The notes under the pieces were generated by a model, which ran no database searches, was not told the DNA's origin, and was given only the letters and a program-made list of their open reading frames with translations. A stretch of 64,000 nucleotides of DNA from Pyronema omphalodes (taxonomy: Eukaryota > Ascomycota > Pezizomycetes > Pezizales > Pyronemataceae). The stretch is from NCBI GenBank assembly GCA_024516155.1, contig JAJJXM010000001.1, positions 1,674,001 to 1,738,000 on the forward strand. Direction: 5' to 3'. Made by a program: the position numbers and the translations under genes. Below are positions 1 through 11,804 of the stretch, one piece after another. Within the stretch, counting starts at the first letter, position 1, and each line of letters opens with the position of its first letter.

Positions 1-1059
1 CAGTATAAGGGATCAGGACTAGGTGGATGGGAGTATTAGGTACACCGGTGGTTTGAGATTAACGAGGAATGGTCATGATGATGGTTATTTTTACATTGGG
101 TGTTTTTGGATTATTTCAAGGGGAAGAAGGAGCAAAGCGTAAAGCATCAAGTAAAGCATATGCATGTTGGGGTTATTTGTTTTTTCTGTTTCTACTCACC
201 GGATTCTTGCTTTTAGTTGCTTTTAGTTTTTTTTTTTTTCATTTTTTTTCCCCAAAGGATAGCTGCTACTGCATTTGCAAAGATTGAGTTATGACTGCAT
301 TCACCATAGTGGAAAGAAGGAGTATAGTTTACGTGGATTGAAGGAAAGAGTGTGTTTATTATTGTATGTGTTTTTTTTGTCTGTGGGGAAGCTGCGGAAG
401 ATATCAAGTCGAGTTTGTGAGAGAGATACTCACTCTGAAGAAATGGCGTTTTGTATTATTTCTCTCTACTGTTTTTCTATATACCTCTATTGTAAACTAT
501 TACGATGATGATGAATACCACAATTTGTTACGGCGAAATACTTGCTCATTTCGATGCGGGGAAGCAAACGGTCCCAGGCATCTGGAAAAGAAGAGCAGCT
601 GTTGCACGAGGAATGTCAAACGCAGGTCAGACAGAGTCGCATGTTTGTCAGCCGTCATGTTATTTGACAGGCGGAGATGTGCAGTATATATACCCAGCGT
701 CCGATGACGCAAACTAAAACTGAATTTCATAGTAAAGCGTTTTCCGCGTCAAACCCCAGTGCTGATCCCCCGCTCATTCAACCCGGAAGCCACATCGTTC
801 TAGATACATACATAGATCGCGTGCATCGCACGCACCTGATCACTAGCCACACCCCCCACCTCCGCTGACACGCTAGCACACCTCAGTTCCCTGAGCATCC
901 CAAAGCTCCAACCCAAGAGCACGAACTAGCACCTAGCACCTAGCATCCCACATTCACTGCAACATCAACCTCCACCCGCAATCACGAACCGGAACGCACA
1001 AACCACGACGAACTTCCGTCCCCACATCCCACGCCGATCCGCTCGCGGATGCCTCCGCA
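1..1059. other. Upstream intergenic region, no gene recognised
   Basis: No open frame here looks like a protein family I know. Bases 1-500 are T- and GT-rich with a T run near 229-250. Bases 800-1059 are C/A-rich and pyrimidine-rich, the usual look of a fungal promoter and 5' leader running into the ATG at 1060. Short frames on both strands are low-complexity and are judged chance. Confidence 0.5.
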
Positions 1060-3329
1060 ATGTCACCCCGCCAAACGTCCCTCCAACAATACACACCCTA
1101 CATCATCTTCGGTACCGCCGCTGTAACAGCTTTCGCAGTAATCACCTACCGTTCTTATGTTGCGCGTTCGAGAGCAGCTCGTAAGCAGCTTCGTCGAAGT
1201 AACGCTACTAGGCGTGGAGGACGAGGAAGGAGTACTGCGACTGCTACTGCTACTGCTACTGCCAATGCTGGCGTAGGTACCGGGACTGGTAATCATACCA
1301 ATGGAGGACATGCAGGACCAAACACAAGCAGTTCAGCAACAGATGATGGACTATTCCCGGGCTCTACATTGACGGATGAACAGCTGTTAGAAGTCCTTAA
1401 CAGAGATCTTGGGGATAATACGTCGGGGTTACTGGGGATGAATATTCCAGATGCGGCGGCGGAGGCACTTACTGAGACTGGGCATGCGGCGCAACAAGCA
1501 AGAGGCGCCAGAAGAAGGGGGAGTGAATATGGAACGGAATTGAGCTTTGAGGAAGAGACAAAGGAGAATAATGAGAACCAGAATCTATTGACGCTGTTGT
1601 ATACCATCGCTAAGGTAGGTTGACCTTCCCAATGCTACCCCATCACCTCACCCTTACCTTCCCCGCCCTCCTCGATCTCCCACTTCACCGGCTCCCCGGG
1701 CTGTTCGGGAAAGCTGGGGAAACTGATGAAGCTAATGAAGCTGAGCTAACGGGAATGCCGGTGATAGGATCAATCTCAGCGAGAGTCATACGTACATCGC
1801 GGCGTTACATGTAATAACTGCCAGATTATACCAATCCGTGGAATCCGCTACCGCTGCGCCAATTGTATGGACTACGATCTCTGCGAGGTTTGTGAAGCTC
1901 TTGATGCGGCACATCCTAAGACGCATTTGTTTTACAAGATTCGCATTCCGGCACCGTTTATAGGGAATCCGAGACATGCGCAGGTTCCTTGCTATCCTGG
2001 AAAACCGCACATGATGGTGATGTCACTGCCGGGAGATGCAATTAGGGAACTTAAAGATACGGCGAGGTGTACGTTGAACACTATACTTTGGGGTGGAAGA
2101 TAATGGTTCGGGTGCTGACTGGTGAGATAGTGGAACATGCTGAACTTGAAGCTCTCTATGAACAATTCAAAGTTCTAGCAGCATCAGAATACACCGACAC
2201 CAAATTCGGTATCAACGCAGCAATTTCCCGTGAAACATTCGATAAGTGTTTCATCCCGAATACACACCTTCACCCGCCCGCACCTAACCTAATCTACGAC
2301 CGTCTCTTCAATTTCTACGACACAGGTCGTGATGGCCTCGTCGACTTTGAAGAATTCGCCATCGGAGTCAGTCTTACTAATAACAAAACCAGGAGCCGCG
2401 ACAAGTTAGCCCGGGTCTTCGATGGTTACGATTTGAATGGGGACGGTTACGTTGAGCGAAAAGATTTTTTGAGAATGTTTAAGGCTTTCTACTCCCTTAG
2501 TAAGGTACTAGTTAGAGACATTGTAGCCTCTTTGGGAGATGAGCTTTATGAGCAAGGTCATATGGATCAAGCTCTTTACGGACGACAGCCAATCTCTTCG
2601 GTCTTTACAGCTGCTATCCCACCAGCTGCCAGGGATTGGAATAAGCCTTCTTCGGCTTTGAAGGATGAAAATGAAGAAACTCCAGTAATTCGACCTTCAT
2701 CAAATGATCATATATCACAAGAAGGTTTGGAGAAGATGAAAGAATTGTCTTCGGCTTCTCTGACAACTAGTGAAACAACAGAGGAATGGGAAAAACTGGA
2801 AAAGTCTGTTGAAAAAGTCCGTAGAACAGATTTTTGGACTTATGAACCATCGGCAGAGGACTTGTTGCTTCCGGGGGAGGAAGGTGATATTGGTAATGAG
2901 GTCCTTTTTCATATGGCCATGAGGGGGATTAATGAGCTCCTGGATTTGCTTTTCAAGGAAAAGGAAAAAATGGCGGTGGAGTGTAGAATTATGGAGGAGC
3001 AAGGGAAGGAGGAAGATGGAAAAGAGAAGGAAGGAGACAAAGAGGGTAATATGACACCGGAGTGTGAATCTGGACCATCAAATACCACGGGGGGAAGTAC
3101 AGAGAGTCAGAGAAGAGCTAAATCCGAATCTAGGGAAAGAGCAAGGAAGAGAAAAGACAAAGGAAAAGGGAGAGAAACAGTTAAATCAAAGGCAGAAGCT
3201 CAGGAAGAAATCAGAAGGAGAGGAGGTGAAGGAAGATTAAACTTTGAGGAGTTTGAAAAGATTATGAATGGACCGGAAGCAAGTCGGTTGGAGTTTGTTT
3301 CTACTTGGACGGATTTAGCCAGCTTTTAG
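1060..3329 (+). CDS. Membrane-anchored ZZ zinc-finger / EF-hand protein
   Basis: Model: join(1060..1614, 1768..2068, 2131..3329), 684 aa, frame kept at both junctions. Donors are GTAGGT and GTACGT; branch sites are GCTAAC and GCTGAC. A hydrophobic segment at residues 10-30 followed by arginines suggests an N-terminal membrane anchor. Residues about 120-185 are Ser/Gly/acid-rich. Exon 2 encodes a ZZ-type zinc finger: HRGVTCNNCQ, then RYRCANCMDYDLCEVCE, then a late His pair, giving the expected Cys-pair spacing. Exon 3 has two canonical EF-hand loops, DTGRDGLVDFEE and DLNGDGYVERKD, so calcium binding is likely. The C-terminal third is highly charged (Glu/Lys/Arg) and probably disordered or coiled. 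This ZZ plus EF-hand order is known in conserved fungal proteins of unclear role. Signalling or scaffolding at a membrane is inference only. Confidence 0.85.
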
Positions 3330-4211
3330 GGCGGAAATAATGCCAGGTTTATCTGTATTATGATATCTTCGGGGTTTCTATTATATAATATCTTTGTGTA
3401 CCTTCCACTGGAGTTTTTTTTTGTCTTGTTGCAATGGCGGCTGGCTATCTTTTTTTCATATCTATATTTTGTGGATTGTAAAATTGCTATTATGGGTTAT
3501 GATATGGGTTTGTTAGTTTACATGGAGTTCTGAAACGGATTGGGGGGGGGGGGGGGGTTCTTTTCGTTATGCCTTAGGGTATACATACTTGACTTAATTC
3601 AGATTTTTTTTTACGCAATTTTTTCATGTATGATATCTTGAAAAAAACTTATTGCATGGTATGTATTGACAGTAATACTCTCTGTTCAGAGGCATACTGA
3701 AAATGTTTAATCGTGAAAATGTAGAGGATCTTTTTAGGGGCACAGGTATGAAATAGAGGAAGAAATCGAAATGAACTACTGCTGTCTTGGAAGTTGGAAA
3801 TTTATAGAGTATCGATGAGGTATCTATCGTACGTATCAATCCAACTTGGTTGAAGGAACTCCTCGTGTGTATGCCTTAAGTGGTAATTTACACATGTCAA
3901 AGCCTTAAACCCCACCCTAAAAGTTGAGTTCCCAATAACAGCTTTAAGCATCTCTACACCAACCGAATATCGAAACTGGGGAGCGGTGTAGGGTATGCCA
4001 TACTCCTTCTTCAACCCCTCCCACAAAATTAACCCCCAATACTTCACCTTCCTCAACACCATAATATAACATAAGCATACCAATCATGATCCATATCCAA
4101 CCATCAGTCTCTATTTAAGTACAAATCAGTATATAATCAATAAGAACCAATTTAACAAAAATCAATATCAGAAAATGATCTTATCACTGGGCATACCCTG
4201 TATGGCGCTCT
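3330..4211. other. Intergenic, with a 16-G homopolymer
   Basis: This is the 3' flank of the ZZ/EF-hand gene. It holds a run of 16 G at 3542-3557 and T-rich stretches. A 93-codon minus-strand frame (3802-4083) has no recognisable motif and is not called. Confidence 0.5.
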
Positions 4212-4325
4212 GGATTCTAGAGTCTGAAGTCTGGAGTCTGGACTGTGGAGTGTGGAGTGTAGAGTCTGGAGTCTGGAGTCTGGAGTCTGGACTGTGGAGT
4301 GTGCAGTGTGGAGTGTGGAGTGTTT
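4212..4325 (+). repeat. 7-bp satellite, unit GAGTCTG and variants
   Basis: About 16 degenerate heptamers (GAGTCTG, GACTGTG, GAGTGTG) run head to tail. They are separated by only 15 bases from the 8-bp array that follows. The reverse complement of that array's unit (GGAGTCTG) is this unit plus one G, so the two arrays are related and lie in inverted orientation. Confidence 0.85.
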
Positions 4326-4340
4326 GGTTCATTGCTTTAT

Positions 4341-4440
4341 CCCAGACTCCCAGACTCCCAGACTCCCAGACTCCCAGACTCCCAGACTCCCAGACTCCCA
4401 GACTCCCAGACTCCCAGACTCCCAGACTCCCAGACTCCCA
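4341..4440 (+). repeat. Perfect 8-bp satellite (CCCAGACT) x 12.5
   Basis: Exactly 100 bp of CCCAGACT without a single substitution, which suggests recent expansion or homogenisation. It faces the diverged heptamer array at 4212-4325 in inverted orientation, so single-stranded DNA or RNA across both could fold into a long imperfect hairpin. An incidental open frame runs through it because the period is not a multiple of three; I do not treat it as a gene. Confidence 0.9.
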
Positions 4441-4656
4441 TTACTTCAACCAGAAACCCTCAAAAAAAAAAAAGGCCACTAGCGAGATGAAACACCGTCA
4501 CCGGGAATTTTTTTTACCCTAAATCCGAAGCTTAAAAACTCAAGGGGAAAAGGTGGGTTACAGGATTCAACTACTTGACTTGAATCGAAGAGAAGAAGGA
4601 ATTCCGAATGTATCCAGTGGGGTTTTGATAATATGGATGGGTGTTTTTGAGGGATA

Positions 4657-4715
4657 GGGAATTACGGGGAATTACAGGGGATTATAGGGAATTATAGTGA
4701 ATTATAGGGAATTAC
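4657..4715 (+). repeat. 10-bp degenerate tandem repeat
   Basis: Six copies of a unit close to GGGAATTATA with one or two changes per copy. Confidence 0.75.
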
Positions 4716-5801
4716 TAGAAGTGCTCAAGTGCTTAGATGGAATTTTGTTGCTGAGATTATTGTATTATGTATATGGAGAGAAGTTTTGGTGGGGGTTGTG
4801 GATGTTGGTAGATTAAGCGTGTTTGTTGGTGAAGATTGGGGGATATTGGGGGAGCTTGTGGTAGAATGGAACTGGAGTCGGATGGTGTTATACAGGAGGA
4901 TTGAAATCTATGATAGGAAGGGGATTGTTTATCCCAGATTTCCGGGGTTTGCATCGTAATTAAGCATAGCTAGTCTGGACTGTCTGGATACATTCTTTTC
5001 ATGGCTCTTCAAATAAGGTGAATTAGTCATGGTGCAGAGGAATTGAAGATATGGATGGTGGATAGTATGCTGTGAGAAGAAGACGGTCAGAGAATTTATT
5101 CGAAATTGTCAATCACCTGCAAGGGTATACATAGAGATTTTAATCTTATTGATATTGTTGGCTATGTAGTTGCGTAATTTGGTAATCACTGACTGTTTCA
5201 TTCTTTCTCCCGAGGAGGAACGTTTGATGGCAGTCACGGTTGAAGGAACCTGTTTGCTTTTGAAATCTAGACAAAAATGTGTACCACCGACTCTGATTGC
5301 GAGCCCTTAAGGTACACAAAGCACTCTGTATGTACATCAAGTACCACAAACTCGGTTAGCCACCATGATTGTCATCAGCTCATGACCATGTGCAAAACAA
5401 TCTACGGAAGTCTGCAGAATATACCATCCGGGAAGAACTTCGGAAGTATACGGACGTATTATTCCACTGCGATAATCGAACTTTTATACCCCGGCTGCGA
5501 GGAATCTGGAAACATGTACCGAAGAACTGCAATTACACTACAGTTATACAGGGTTGGGATGATCATCGTGTACATGTATAACTGCCGGCTGGACTGGAAG
5601 GGGAAAACACTACCTTTCGAAACTTACTGGCGGCACAAAATCTTGGGGGACGCAAGGTATCTTGTACGATGTGATGAGACGTCCGTGGTTATAAAGTAAC
5701 TCTATCAGCATTTCTCAAGAAGTGCTGATTGCGACTTATATTTACACCAGTGATATCTACTTTGTCCATCTTGTATCAATCTATAGCATCCAACCAAAGT
5801 G
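4716..5801. other. Intergenic; one unrecognised 140-codon frame
   Basis: An ATG frame at 5277-5699 (+) could encode 140 aa with several cysteines. It has no signal peptide or family motif that I recognise. A second frame overlaps it at 5369-5581, so neither is clearly the coding one. The last 100 bases are the leader of the secreted-protein gene at 5802. Confidence 0.3.
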
Positions 5802-6497
5802 ATGTATATCTCACCGCTTGCCTTCCTCTTAAGCGTCCTCGCAATCAGCACCACCGCCTTACCGAGTCCTTCTCTCGATTCCCCCGAAGGACAAAAGCTT
5901 TGCCCAATATACGAAACCGGCATCCTCAATGTACATCCTCATTCCACTACTCTCACCTATACTAACCATCCATAGTTTGACGACCTCAACATCGGCGACC
6001 TTTCCGGCGGTGACCCAATTTACAAAGGTTTCCAATGGCCCGGACGAATAGACTGGTACGTCGTCGATGATAAACCGGGTACACAAGCACCATACCACAA
6101 AGGGGTTTTTTCCAAGCCAAACTGTCTCTTCAGTCCCTTCCGTAATATGGTCTTTTTCAATAGCAACAACGACTTTACCTTCGACTTGATATCTATGAGG
6201 ATTACGGGCCTTACAGCGGATACAAGGTTGAATGATAAGAACCTCAATATTAGGTTTGTAGGCTTTAAGAAGGGAAAGACGGAACCGACTTTGAAGAAGA
6301 CTATTAAGGTTGCCAATGCTTGGTTTAATGGTGGGCCGACGTTGGTGAAATTCGGTCCTGAGTGGAGGGATATTGAACAGGTTGGAATTATGGCGTTGGA
6401 TACAAACCCGGCTAATAAACCCAACAAACCGGGTGTGCTGGATCCTGGGTTTGCAATTGATGATGTTAAGTTTAGTAAGAGAAGGATGAAGTGTTAA
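5802..6497 (+). CDS. Small secreted protein, FDDL-type beta-sandwich
   Basis: Model: join(5802..5930, 5976..6497), 216 aa. The 45-bp intron has donor GTACAT, branch CTAAC and acceptor TAG, and removes an in-frame stop. Residues 1-20 form a clear signal peptide (MYISPLAF..., hydrophobic core, Ala-Leu-Pro cleavage region). The mature part opens with LCPIYETGILNFDDLNIGD and continues to YKGFQW about 15 residues later. It resembles a group of secreted fungal proteins with an N-terminal FDDL, a YxGxxW motif and a C-terminal 'aIDDV' strand (here FAIDDVKF), predicted as jelly-roll or carbohydrate-binding-like folds. Those marks are visible; the function is not known. It probably acts outside the cell or at the wall. 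The intron and the ATG at the signal peptide fix the start. Confidence 0.75.
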
Positions 6498-7510
6498 TGA
6501 TGTCAATGTATTGGACGAGTAAGAGACGGCCGAGGGGTATCTATGGATGTAAAGAGACGTGGTATTATTCATCATCGATGTTGTAATTAAATGATAATCC
6601 CATGAGTTTGAATAAGTGTATCCAGGCACATGATTTTATATAATGTTGGTCAATACCATATTGTGGTAGCAAATTCCTTATTGCCACAACGGACGGGACA
6701 TTTGCAGATACCATTCTACATAACATATGCTGTATCAGTACGATTAATAATGAAAGATTGGGAGATATGAAAAGGTCCAAGTAAAACTGTACCTAGTTCT
6801 GCGGGTATTCATGTTGGTGTCGGATTAAAGTCGTACATCTGCTTGTATATCCGTCAACAGCCGCTGAAATTTCAGGCATCTCGCCATTCACGTGTAAATT
6901 AGCAAGTGAACCTTATTTCTACCTCCCGTCTGCATCGAGTACCACAGGTCTTAAAGGCAATTTGTGAGACATGATTAGATTTGCAAAAGTGCAAGGGAAG
7001 TTAGAAGTGAACTGCATAGAATGACCTTTAATTATCATTTGTTATTAACTGAAAGAAATACCCATATACTGTGATGAATTATATTAATCTATCTATCTAA
7101 AAGCTAAATATTATCTAAGGTATTATATGTTTATTTACTTTACATTGTAGCGTGGGATTACTTGTACACATGATTTGATACTCGTGAAATAGCTATGATA
7201 TCAACATGCTGCCAATGTTCCACAAAGTCTGATAACCTTCTAGCACCTTTGCATAGCAAAGTATGGCGTTCCAGCTAATAAGGCTAAACTTTGTTTCCGG
7301 CAAAAAATTATCGTCGAGATACTGTAATTCGTATGTTGATGAACTTGTGGGATGAGGTGCTTTCTTGTACAACAAGATTTAAAGCTAGCGATATCTGACG
7401 TGTCGATGTCGAAGCAACCTACTGATCCGGCCACAAAATTCAACAATCCTTCGGGTAAACTTAAATCCGTTGTCCGACTTCCACCCCTCCCCCCTCCCCC
7501 CTCATTCTTC
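6498..7510. other. AT-rich intergenic region
   Basis: No family-like frame on either strand. Bases 7020-7150 are especially AT-rich. A C-rich tract (about 7484-7501) lies just beyond the 3' end of the minus-strand orphan gene. Confidence 0.5.
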
Positions 7511-8158
7511 TTAAATATCGTTCCACTTTCCGATGATTAATCTCCTGATTCTATCCCGACGTCTTGCATGCTTCATTGCAACCCCAGTTTGAGCATCACT
7601 GCCAATCTTGCCATTCTCACAGACAACTCCACTGCAGGGAGCATCTCCAAGAACTCGGATCTTGATGGAGCGTCCAGGGAACCAGTCCCCGATAATGTGA
7701 AAAGTTCGGCCGTGTAACTTAATATCAAACTTAACGATCGGATGAGGATTTTGCTCAAAGCTTGACATCGTCATTTCTGCGTCTGGAAATCGGTGGGCAA
7801 CATATCTGGTGACTGCATGGACGATAGGACTTAATTTCTTTGTTGGGGTCGATTCTTCGGTTTCCTTAACCGTCATAGGAGCTGCAGATAGACTATTGTG
7901 ATGCTGGGCATAGTTGTAGCCGGAGGCAGCGTAAGATCCGTCAAAGTAAGCTGGTGGCGAGTGATCGGGTGAGAATTGTTCGGGGTTGTAGTAAGCTAAT
8001 GGCTCTGGGATCTGGAGAATCGGGAGCGATTTCAAGTCAAACGAAGCGGCCGATTGCTTGCAAATTCCGTTTGGAGCCGAAGGAAGCGGGCAAAATATTG
8101 AGACGGTGACGGATGGAAGGTGAGGGAGAACATGTAGTAAAAGCTCGGCAGCCCACAT
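7511..8158 (-). CDS. Orphan protein, 215 aa
   Basis: One uninterrupted minus-strand frame from an ATG at 8158 to a stop at 7511. I do not recognise it. Residues 1-75 are hydrophobic then Pro/Ser-rich; a Tyr/Ser/Ala-rich middle (about 75-95) precedes a TKKLSPIVHAVTRYVAHRF stretch. The C-terminal 100 residues look folded (mixed charged and aromatic, with FDIKLHGRTFHIIGDWFPG and a basic RRRDRIRR tail). No signal peptide, membrane span or catalytic motif is obvious. Coding potential is inferred from frame length and balanced composition only. The true start could lie further upstream if there is a 5' exon. Confidence 0.45.
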   Translation of the reverse strand: MWAAELLLHVLPHLPSVTVSIFCPLPSAPNGICKQSAASFDLKSLPILQIPEPLAYYNPEQFSPDHSPPAYFDGSYAASGYNYAQHHNSLSAAPMTVKETEESTPTKKLSPIVHAVTRYVAHRFPDAEMTMSSFEQNPHPIVKFDIKLHGRTFHIIGDWFPGRSIKIRVLGDAPCSGVVCENGKIGSDAQTGVAMKHARRRDRIRRLIIGKWNDI

Positions 8159-9135
8159 GGCGTCGTATTGTATGATGATGCGTGTTTTCTGGGACGGTAT
8201 TCAATGCTCAAAGGCCTGCTTCAAAATTGTCTGCCGCCAGACTTCCGACTGAAAGGTGAGGTTTCCAGAGGATGGCGGAAACATGGTTTGGTTCCTACGA
8301 TGTGGTTTTGTATGTCCATCTACGATCCCACCAACCAATCTCCGGAGAGTGATTTACTGCGGAATGGAAGAGGAGCAATACCGGCAGCAAGTGCAATCAC
8401 GGGAGTATTTGTTTGCGGATCCTTACGGATTGTATCAGAGCGCGAAACCATTGTGTGCGGGGATTGTGCCATAAATAGAGTGATTGAAAGTGCAAGTGTG
8501 GGTTATTCTTAGCGAATGTCAGAACGCAATTTATTAGCATTGCTAAAAGGCCTGTGCTAGATACAAACCTCTCCATAAAAGAAGCCTTCCAAGCCGATCG
8601 GCAGTACCCGCTGTCAGTTCATGATCAGAGAAGCAACAGTGGCACAGATGGTGGAACGTTTTTGAAAAGCCGCCATGAGGTCCGAACACAAGGCCCGAGC
8701 AAAGAAAGCAACAACCATGCACCGCAGAGGAACAAGCATCTATAGTCACCTGATGGAATGTATCTCGATCTCTTCTACATAGTGCTGTTCAAATTTCTAT
8801 CCAATCAGATTTCAAAAACTATCACTCGTGTAGCGCGCATCCCTTCATCACACAATCTCACTCGCGTGCTAGTTTATGCTAACTACAATAAAAATCTTAT
8901 CTAACTCTACTTTGATGGCAATAAAGCCAAGTGCTATTACAAAAATAAGTCTAGGTGCTCCATCACACTCCGAACTATTGCACTTCAATGTAGAATCCTC
9001 AGTTAGCATGAAGTCTCGGCACCACGTCACTACCCGTAGCTACTCTGTGCCGTAGCTAGAGTAAGCTCCAGTCGCGACGGATCAACGCGTAAAGTAACGC
9101 CACCCACAACGTGTCACCTCCGTCCATCGCCCGCC
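8159..9135. other. Intergenic, no supported gene
   Basis: Short plus-strand frames at 8168-8512 and 8256-8474 overlap each other in different frames. Neither shows a start context or motif I would trust. The last 250 bases, C/A-rich, form the leader of the PIG-L gene. Confidence 0.45.
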
Positions 9136-9925
9136 ATGTTATGGGTTCTAGCCTTTCTCCCCATACTCCTCTCCATAACCTGGTAAGCCATAACGAAACT
9201 TCCAATCCATCTTAATTGTCTCAATACCTTCAATCCTCAATTAACAAGCTAACCACCACAGGCTCTATGCTCTCCAATCCGCCTCTTCTGCTCCCTCGGG
9301 GCTTAACATAACCCTCCTTATTGCGCATCCCGATGATGAAGCAATGTTCTTTGCCCCGACCCTCCTCGCATTGGCACCTCACAATAACATCCATGTCCTA
9401 TGTCTCTCCATTGGTGATGCCGATGGTTTAGGCTCCATTCGTAAACAGGAGCTTAAAGAGTCTTGTAAGCTACTTGGGATTGATGACGTGGATGTTATTG
9501 ATGATCCCGAGCTACCGGATTCTATGGGTGTTACTTGGCCTGCGGATAAGATTGGATCTATGCTAGATAAATATGCGAATAAGGCGGGGGTTGTGTTGAC
9601 GTTTGATAATGGGGGTGTCAGTGGACATGTCAATCATAGAAGTTTATACCACGGGGCAAAGGAGTGGACGAAGAAAGAGGGAAAGAGAATGTGGAGCTTG
9701 GAGACGTTGGGATTGGTTAGGAAGTATGGATTTACCATGGATGCGTTTGTGGCACCTGCTCCGGCTGCCTCAGAGATGAGGTTTGTATCCGGGATGGAGG
9801 GAGTGAGGAAGGCACAGAGGGCGATGACAGATGCGCATAAGAGCCAGATGAGGTGGTTCCGCTGGGGGTGGATTGGGTTGAGTAGGTATATGGTTATGAA
9901 CGATGTGAAGGAGGTTTCTGTTTAA
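9136..9925 (+). CDS. GPI12: GPI precursor de-N-acetylase (PIG-L/Gpi12 family)
   Basis: Model: join(9136..9182, 9262..9925), 236 aa. The donor is GTAAGC, the acceptor CAG, and Trp16 is split across the junction. The family removes the acetyl group from GlcNAc-phosphatidylinositol on the cytosolic face of the ER, the second step of GPI anchor synthesis. Residues 1-18 form the single N-terminal membrane anchor. The zinc-binding signature AHPDDEAMFF sits at about residue 38, and the second motif GHVNH, 100 residues later, supplies the other metal His. Length agrees with the family (about 250 aa). It converges with the SDO1 gene, only 98 bp separating the stop codons. The symbol follows the yeast name; identity rests on these motifs and overall pattern. 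Confidence 0.9.
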
Positions 9926-10023
9926 GCGTCACTGTAAACAATATTCCATGAAAGACGTTCGTTTATTCCAGCCTGGTATTACAAGAGAAACAAAATTCAT
10001 TAACTTTTGGTAGTTGAACAGAA

Positions 10024-10971
10024 TTATATACCCTCCTCGTGAATGACAGCTGTATCCAAAATCTCCACTCGTCCACGACCTTTGGTCTCCGCTCCAACGA
10101 TATCCACCAACGCCTTGTACTTTCCAGGCTCGACGAAACCTGTGCACTCCCAGTCTCCACCGTTGATAAACTCCTCCTCCTCAACCTGCTCAATAAGCTC
10201 CATACACTTTTCCTTGCACTTCTTATTTCCGGTGATGCGTAGTCTCATGCGCGCTCTCGCAATAGGAATAATCTGTGCCGCCACAAGGGCCTTGATAGCC
10301 TCCAAAGCCTGAGCCTTCGCACTCTTTCCATCCTTAACACCATGCCATCCACCATCCTGTGTAGTCGCCAACTCTCCCAAAGCCTTCTCAATCATAGTTG
10401 AGGTGTAAACACGCTTGCTACCGGGGTCGACACATTTCGATGCGACAATCGAGATCACCTCCGCGTGTAACTGGTCGAGCTTTGCTGAGCGCTCCTTCTC
10501 TCCAACCTGAAGCTCTCCCTTCAGAAGGATTTCTTTGACGATGTCGGGGGTGGTTGCATTGGCGCCGAACGCTTTCTGTAGATCGGCCTTAGGGGCGAGG
10601 GCTCCCTTGGAAACGTTGATAAAAACTTGATCGGTTTGGAGGACTTCGTCGAGGTCGTTCTCACTATGAGGCGGTTAGTTAAAGTTGCGGCCAGGATAGG
10701 TGAGCAGGTGCGGGTACTGACACTCCGGAACGGTATTCTAGAACTTTGTTCTTGTAGCAAGCGATCTCAAAGCGCTTCTTGCCTATTCGGTATCGGAGTT
10801 AGCAGGCTGCGCGTGAAGTCTAGGATCGTGAAAAAGCTGTACCTTTCTTCAGTCGCACGATGGCGACGTTTGTTAAACGAATTTGATTCGACGGCTGTTT
10901 GGGGAGTTAGCTAGTGAACGCGGTAAAGGAAGAAACATTTGGTTAGTTACCTGGTTGATTCCAACAGGCAT
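10024..10971 (-). CDS. SDO1: Ribosome maturation protein SDO1 (SBDS)
   Basis: Minus-strand model: exons 10971..10951, 10894..10843, 10782..10722, 10663..10024, 257 aa. Each junction rebuilds the SBDS N-domain: MPVGINQ, then NQIRLTNVAIVRLKK, then KRFEIACYKNKVLEYRSGV, then ENDLDEVLQ. The family acts with the GTPase Efl1 to release Tif6 from late 60S subunits in the cytoplasm. The N-terminal FYSH domain, the three-helix middle domain (ending near VYTSTMIEKAL) and the C-terminal ferredoxin-like domain are all present, at normal length (yeast 250 aa). The first exon is only 21 nt. Three introns crowd the first 45 codons, and a long last exon holds most of the protein. Confidence 0.93.
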
Positions 10972-11804
10972 ATTTGCGACGATGTGTGGTTGTTTGGTTA
11001 TGAGGTGGTGAGACTCGCGAAGTAAAGTTCGTTTGTGGTTGGGATAGAAGCTTCGCGATTTTCGCTACGACAAACTAAGTGGGGGACGGTGGATGGTGCG
11101 CTATCTTTGTACAGGGCTGTGTGTGCGCGCGCAGGAAAATTAAATGACGCAATGGGTTTGTCATAACGACACTTATGTGGCTTTTGCACTGTTTTGAAGG
11201 ACTTTGGAATGACGAATGGATGTGACTGTGGCTTTTTGGTGTTGAAGAGTAGCCGCGGCCCGTAGATTCAATCATCGGCAATGTTTGTCTGGCTGATGAC
11301 GGTATTGTACGTACTCCTAATACATACAGTCAATTTTGGAAAACATCGCATCCCTCTTGAAATGTATTGCGAAGGCTTCTTAATTTTCCTTTCAGAGATT
11401 TAAGTTTTATAGACCAATTTTCATGTTAAAGCCTATCACTTCTACGCGTTGAATTAAATCGCAACTTCGCATCCTCCCACAAAAATGCGCAGTATCAATC
11501 GCATCCTTAATGCAGGCCCTCAACCAGTAGTAATAACCCAAAACCGCATCTGTAACAACAACCTCAAGGCAGAATTATTGATACCTCAGATCTGAGGTTA
11601 TTATTGAGCATAGAGTGTGAAACCCCGCATCAACCCGTCAATCGACTTACACCAAATCAGATGAGCATTCTAGCTGGACTCAGCTACATAAACCATACCT
11701 ATGTATGTGCTGGCTAGCTGAAGCTGAATACCACATGCTTAATCCTACTTAAATCCATCAACCCCCATCAATTCCTTTCAATATCCTTCAGTATTTAATC
11801 AACA
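10972..11804. other. Intergenic, divergent promoter region
   Basis: This lies between the SDO1 start (minus) and the oxidoreductase start (plus), so it should hold both promoters. An imperfect palindrome, ACCTCAGATCTGAGGT, is readable near 11583-11598. No coding frame is convincing. Confidence 0.45.

Noticed and set aside
4175..4522. 115-codon frame across the satellite arrays
   Set aside because: Arises because periods 7 and 8 rarely create stops; the protein is a pure repeat.
8256..8474. Plus-strand frame ending EYLFADPYGLYQSAKP
   Set aside because: Protein-like in places, but an overlapping frame and the antisense are equally open; no start or splice evidence.
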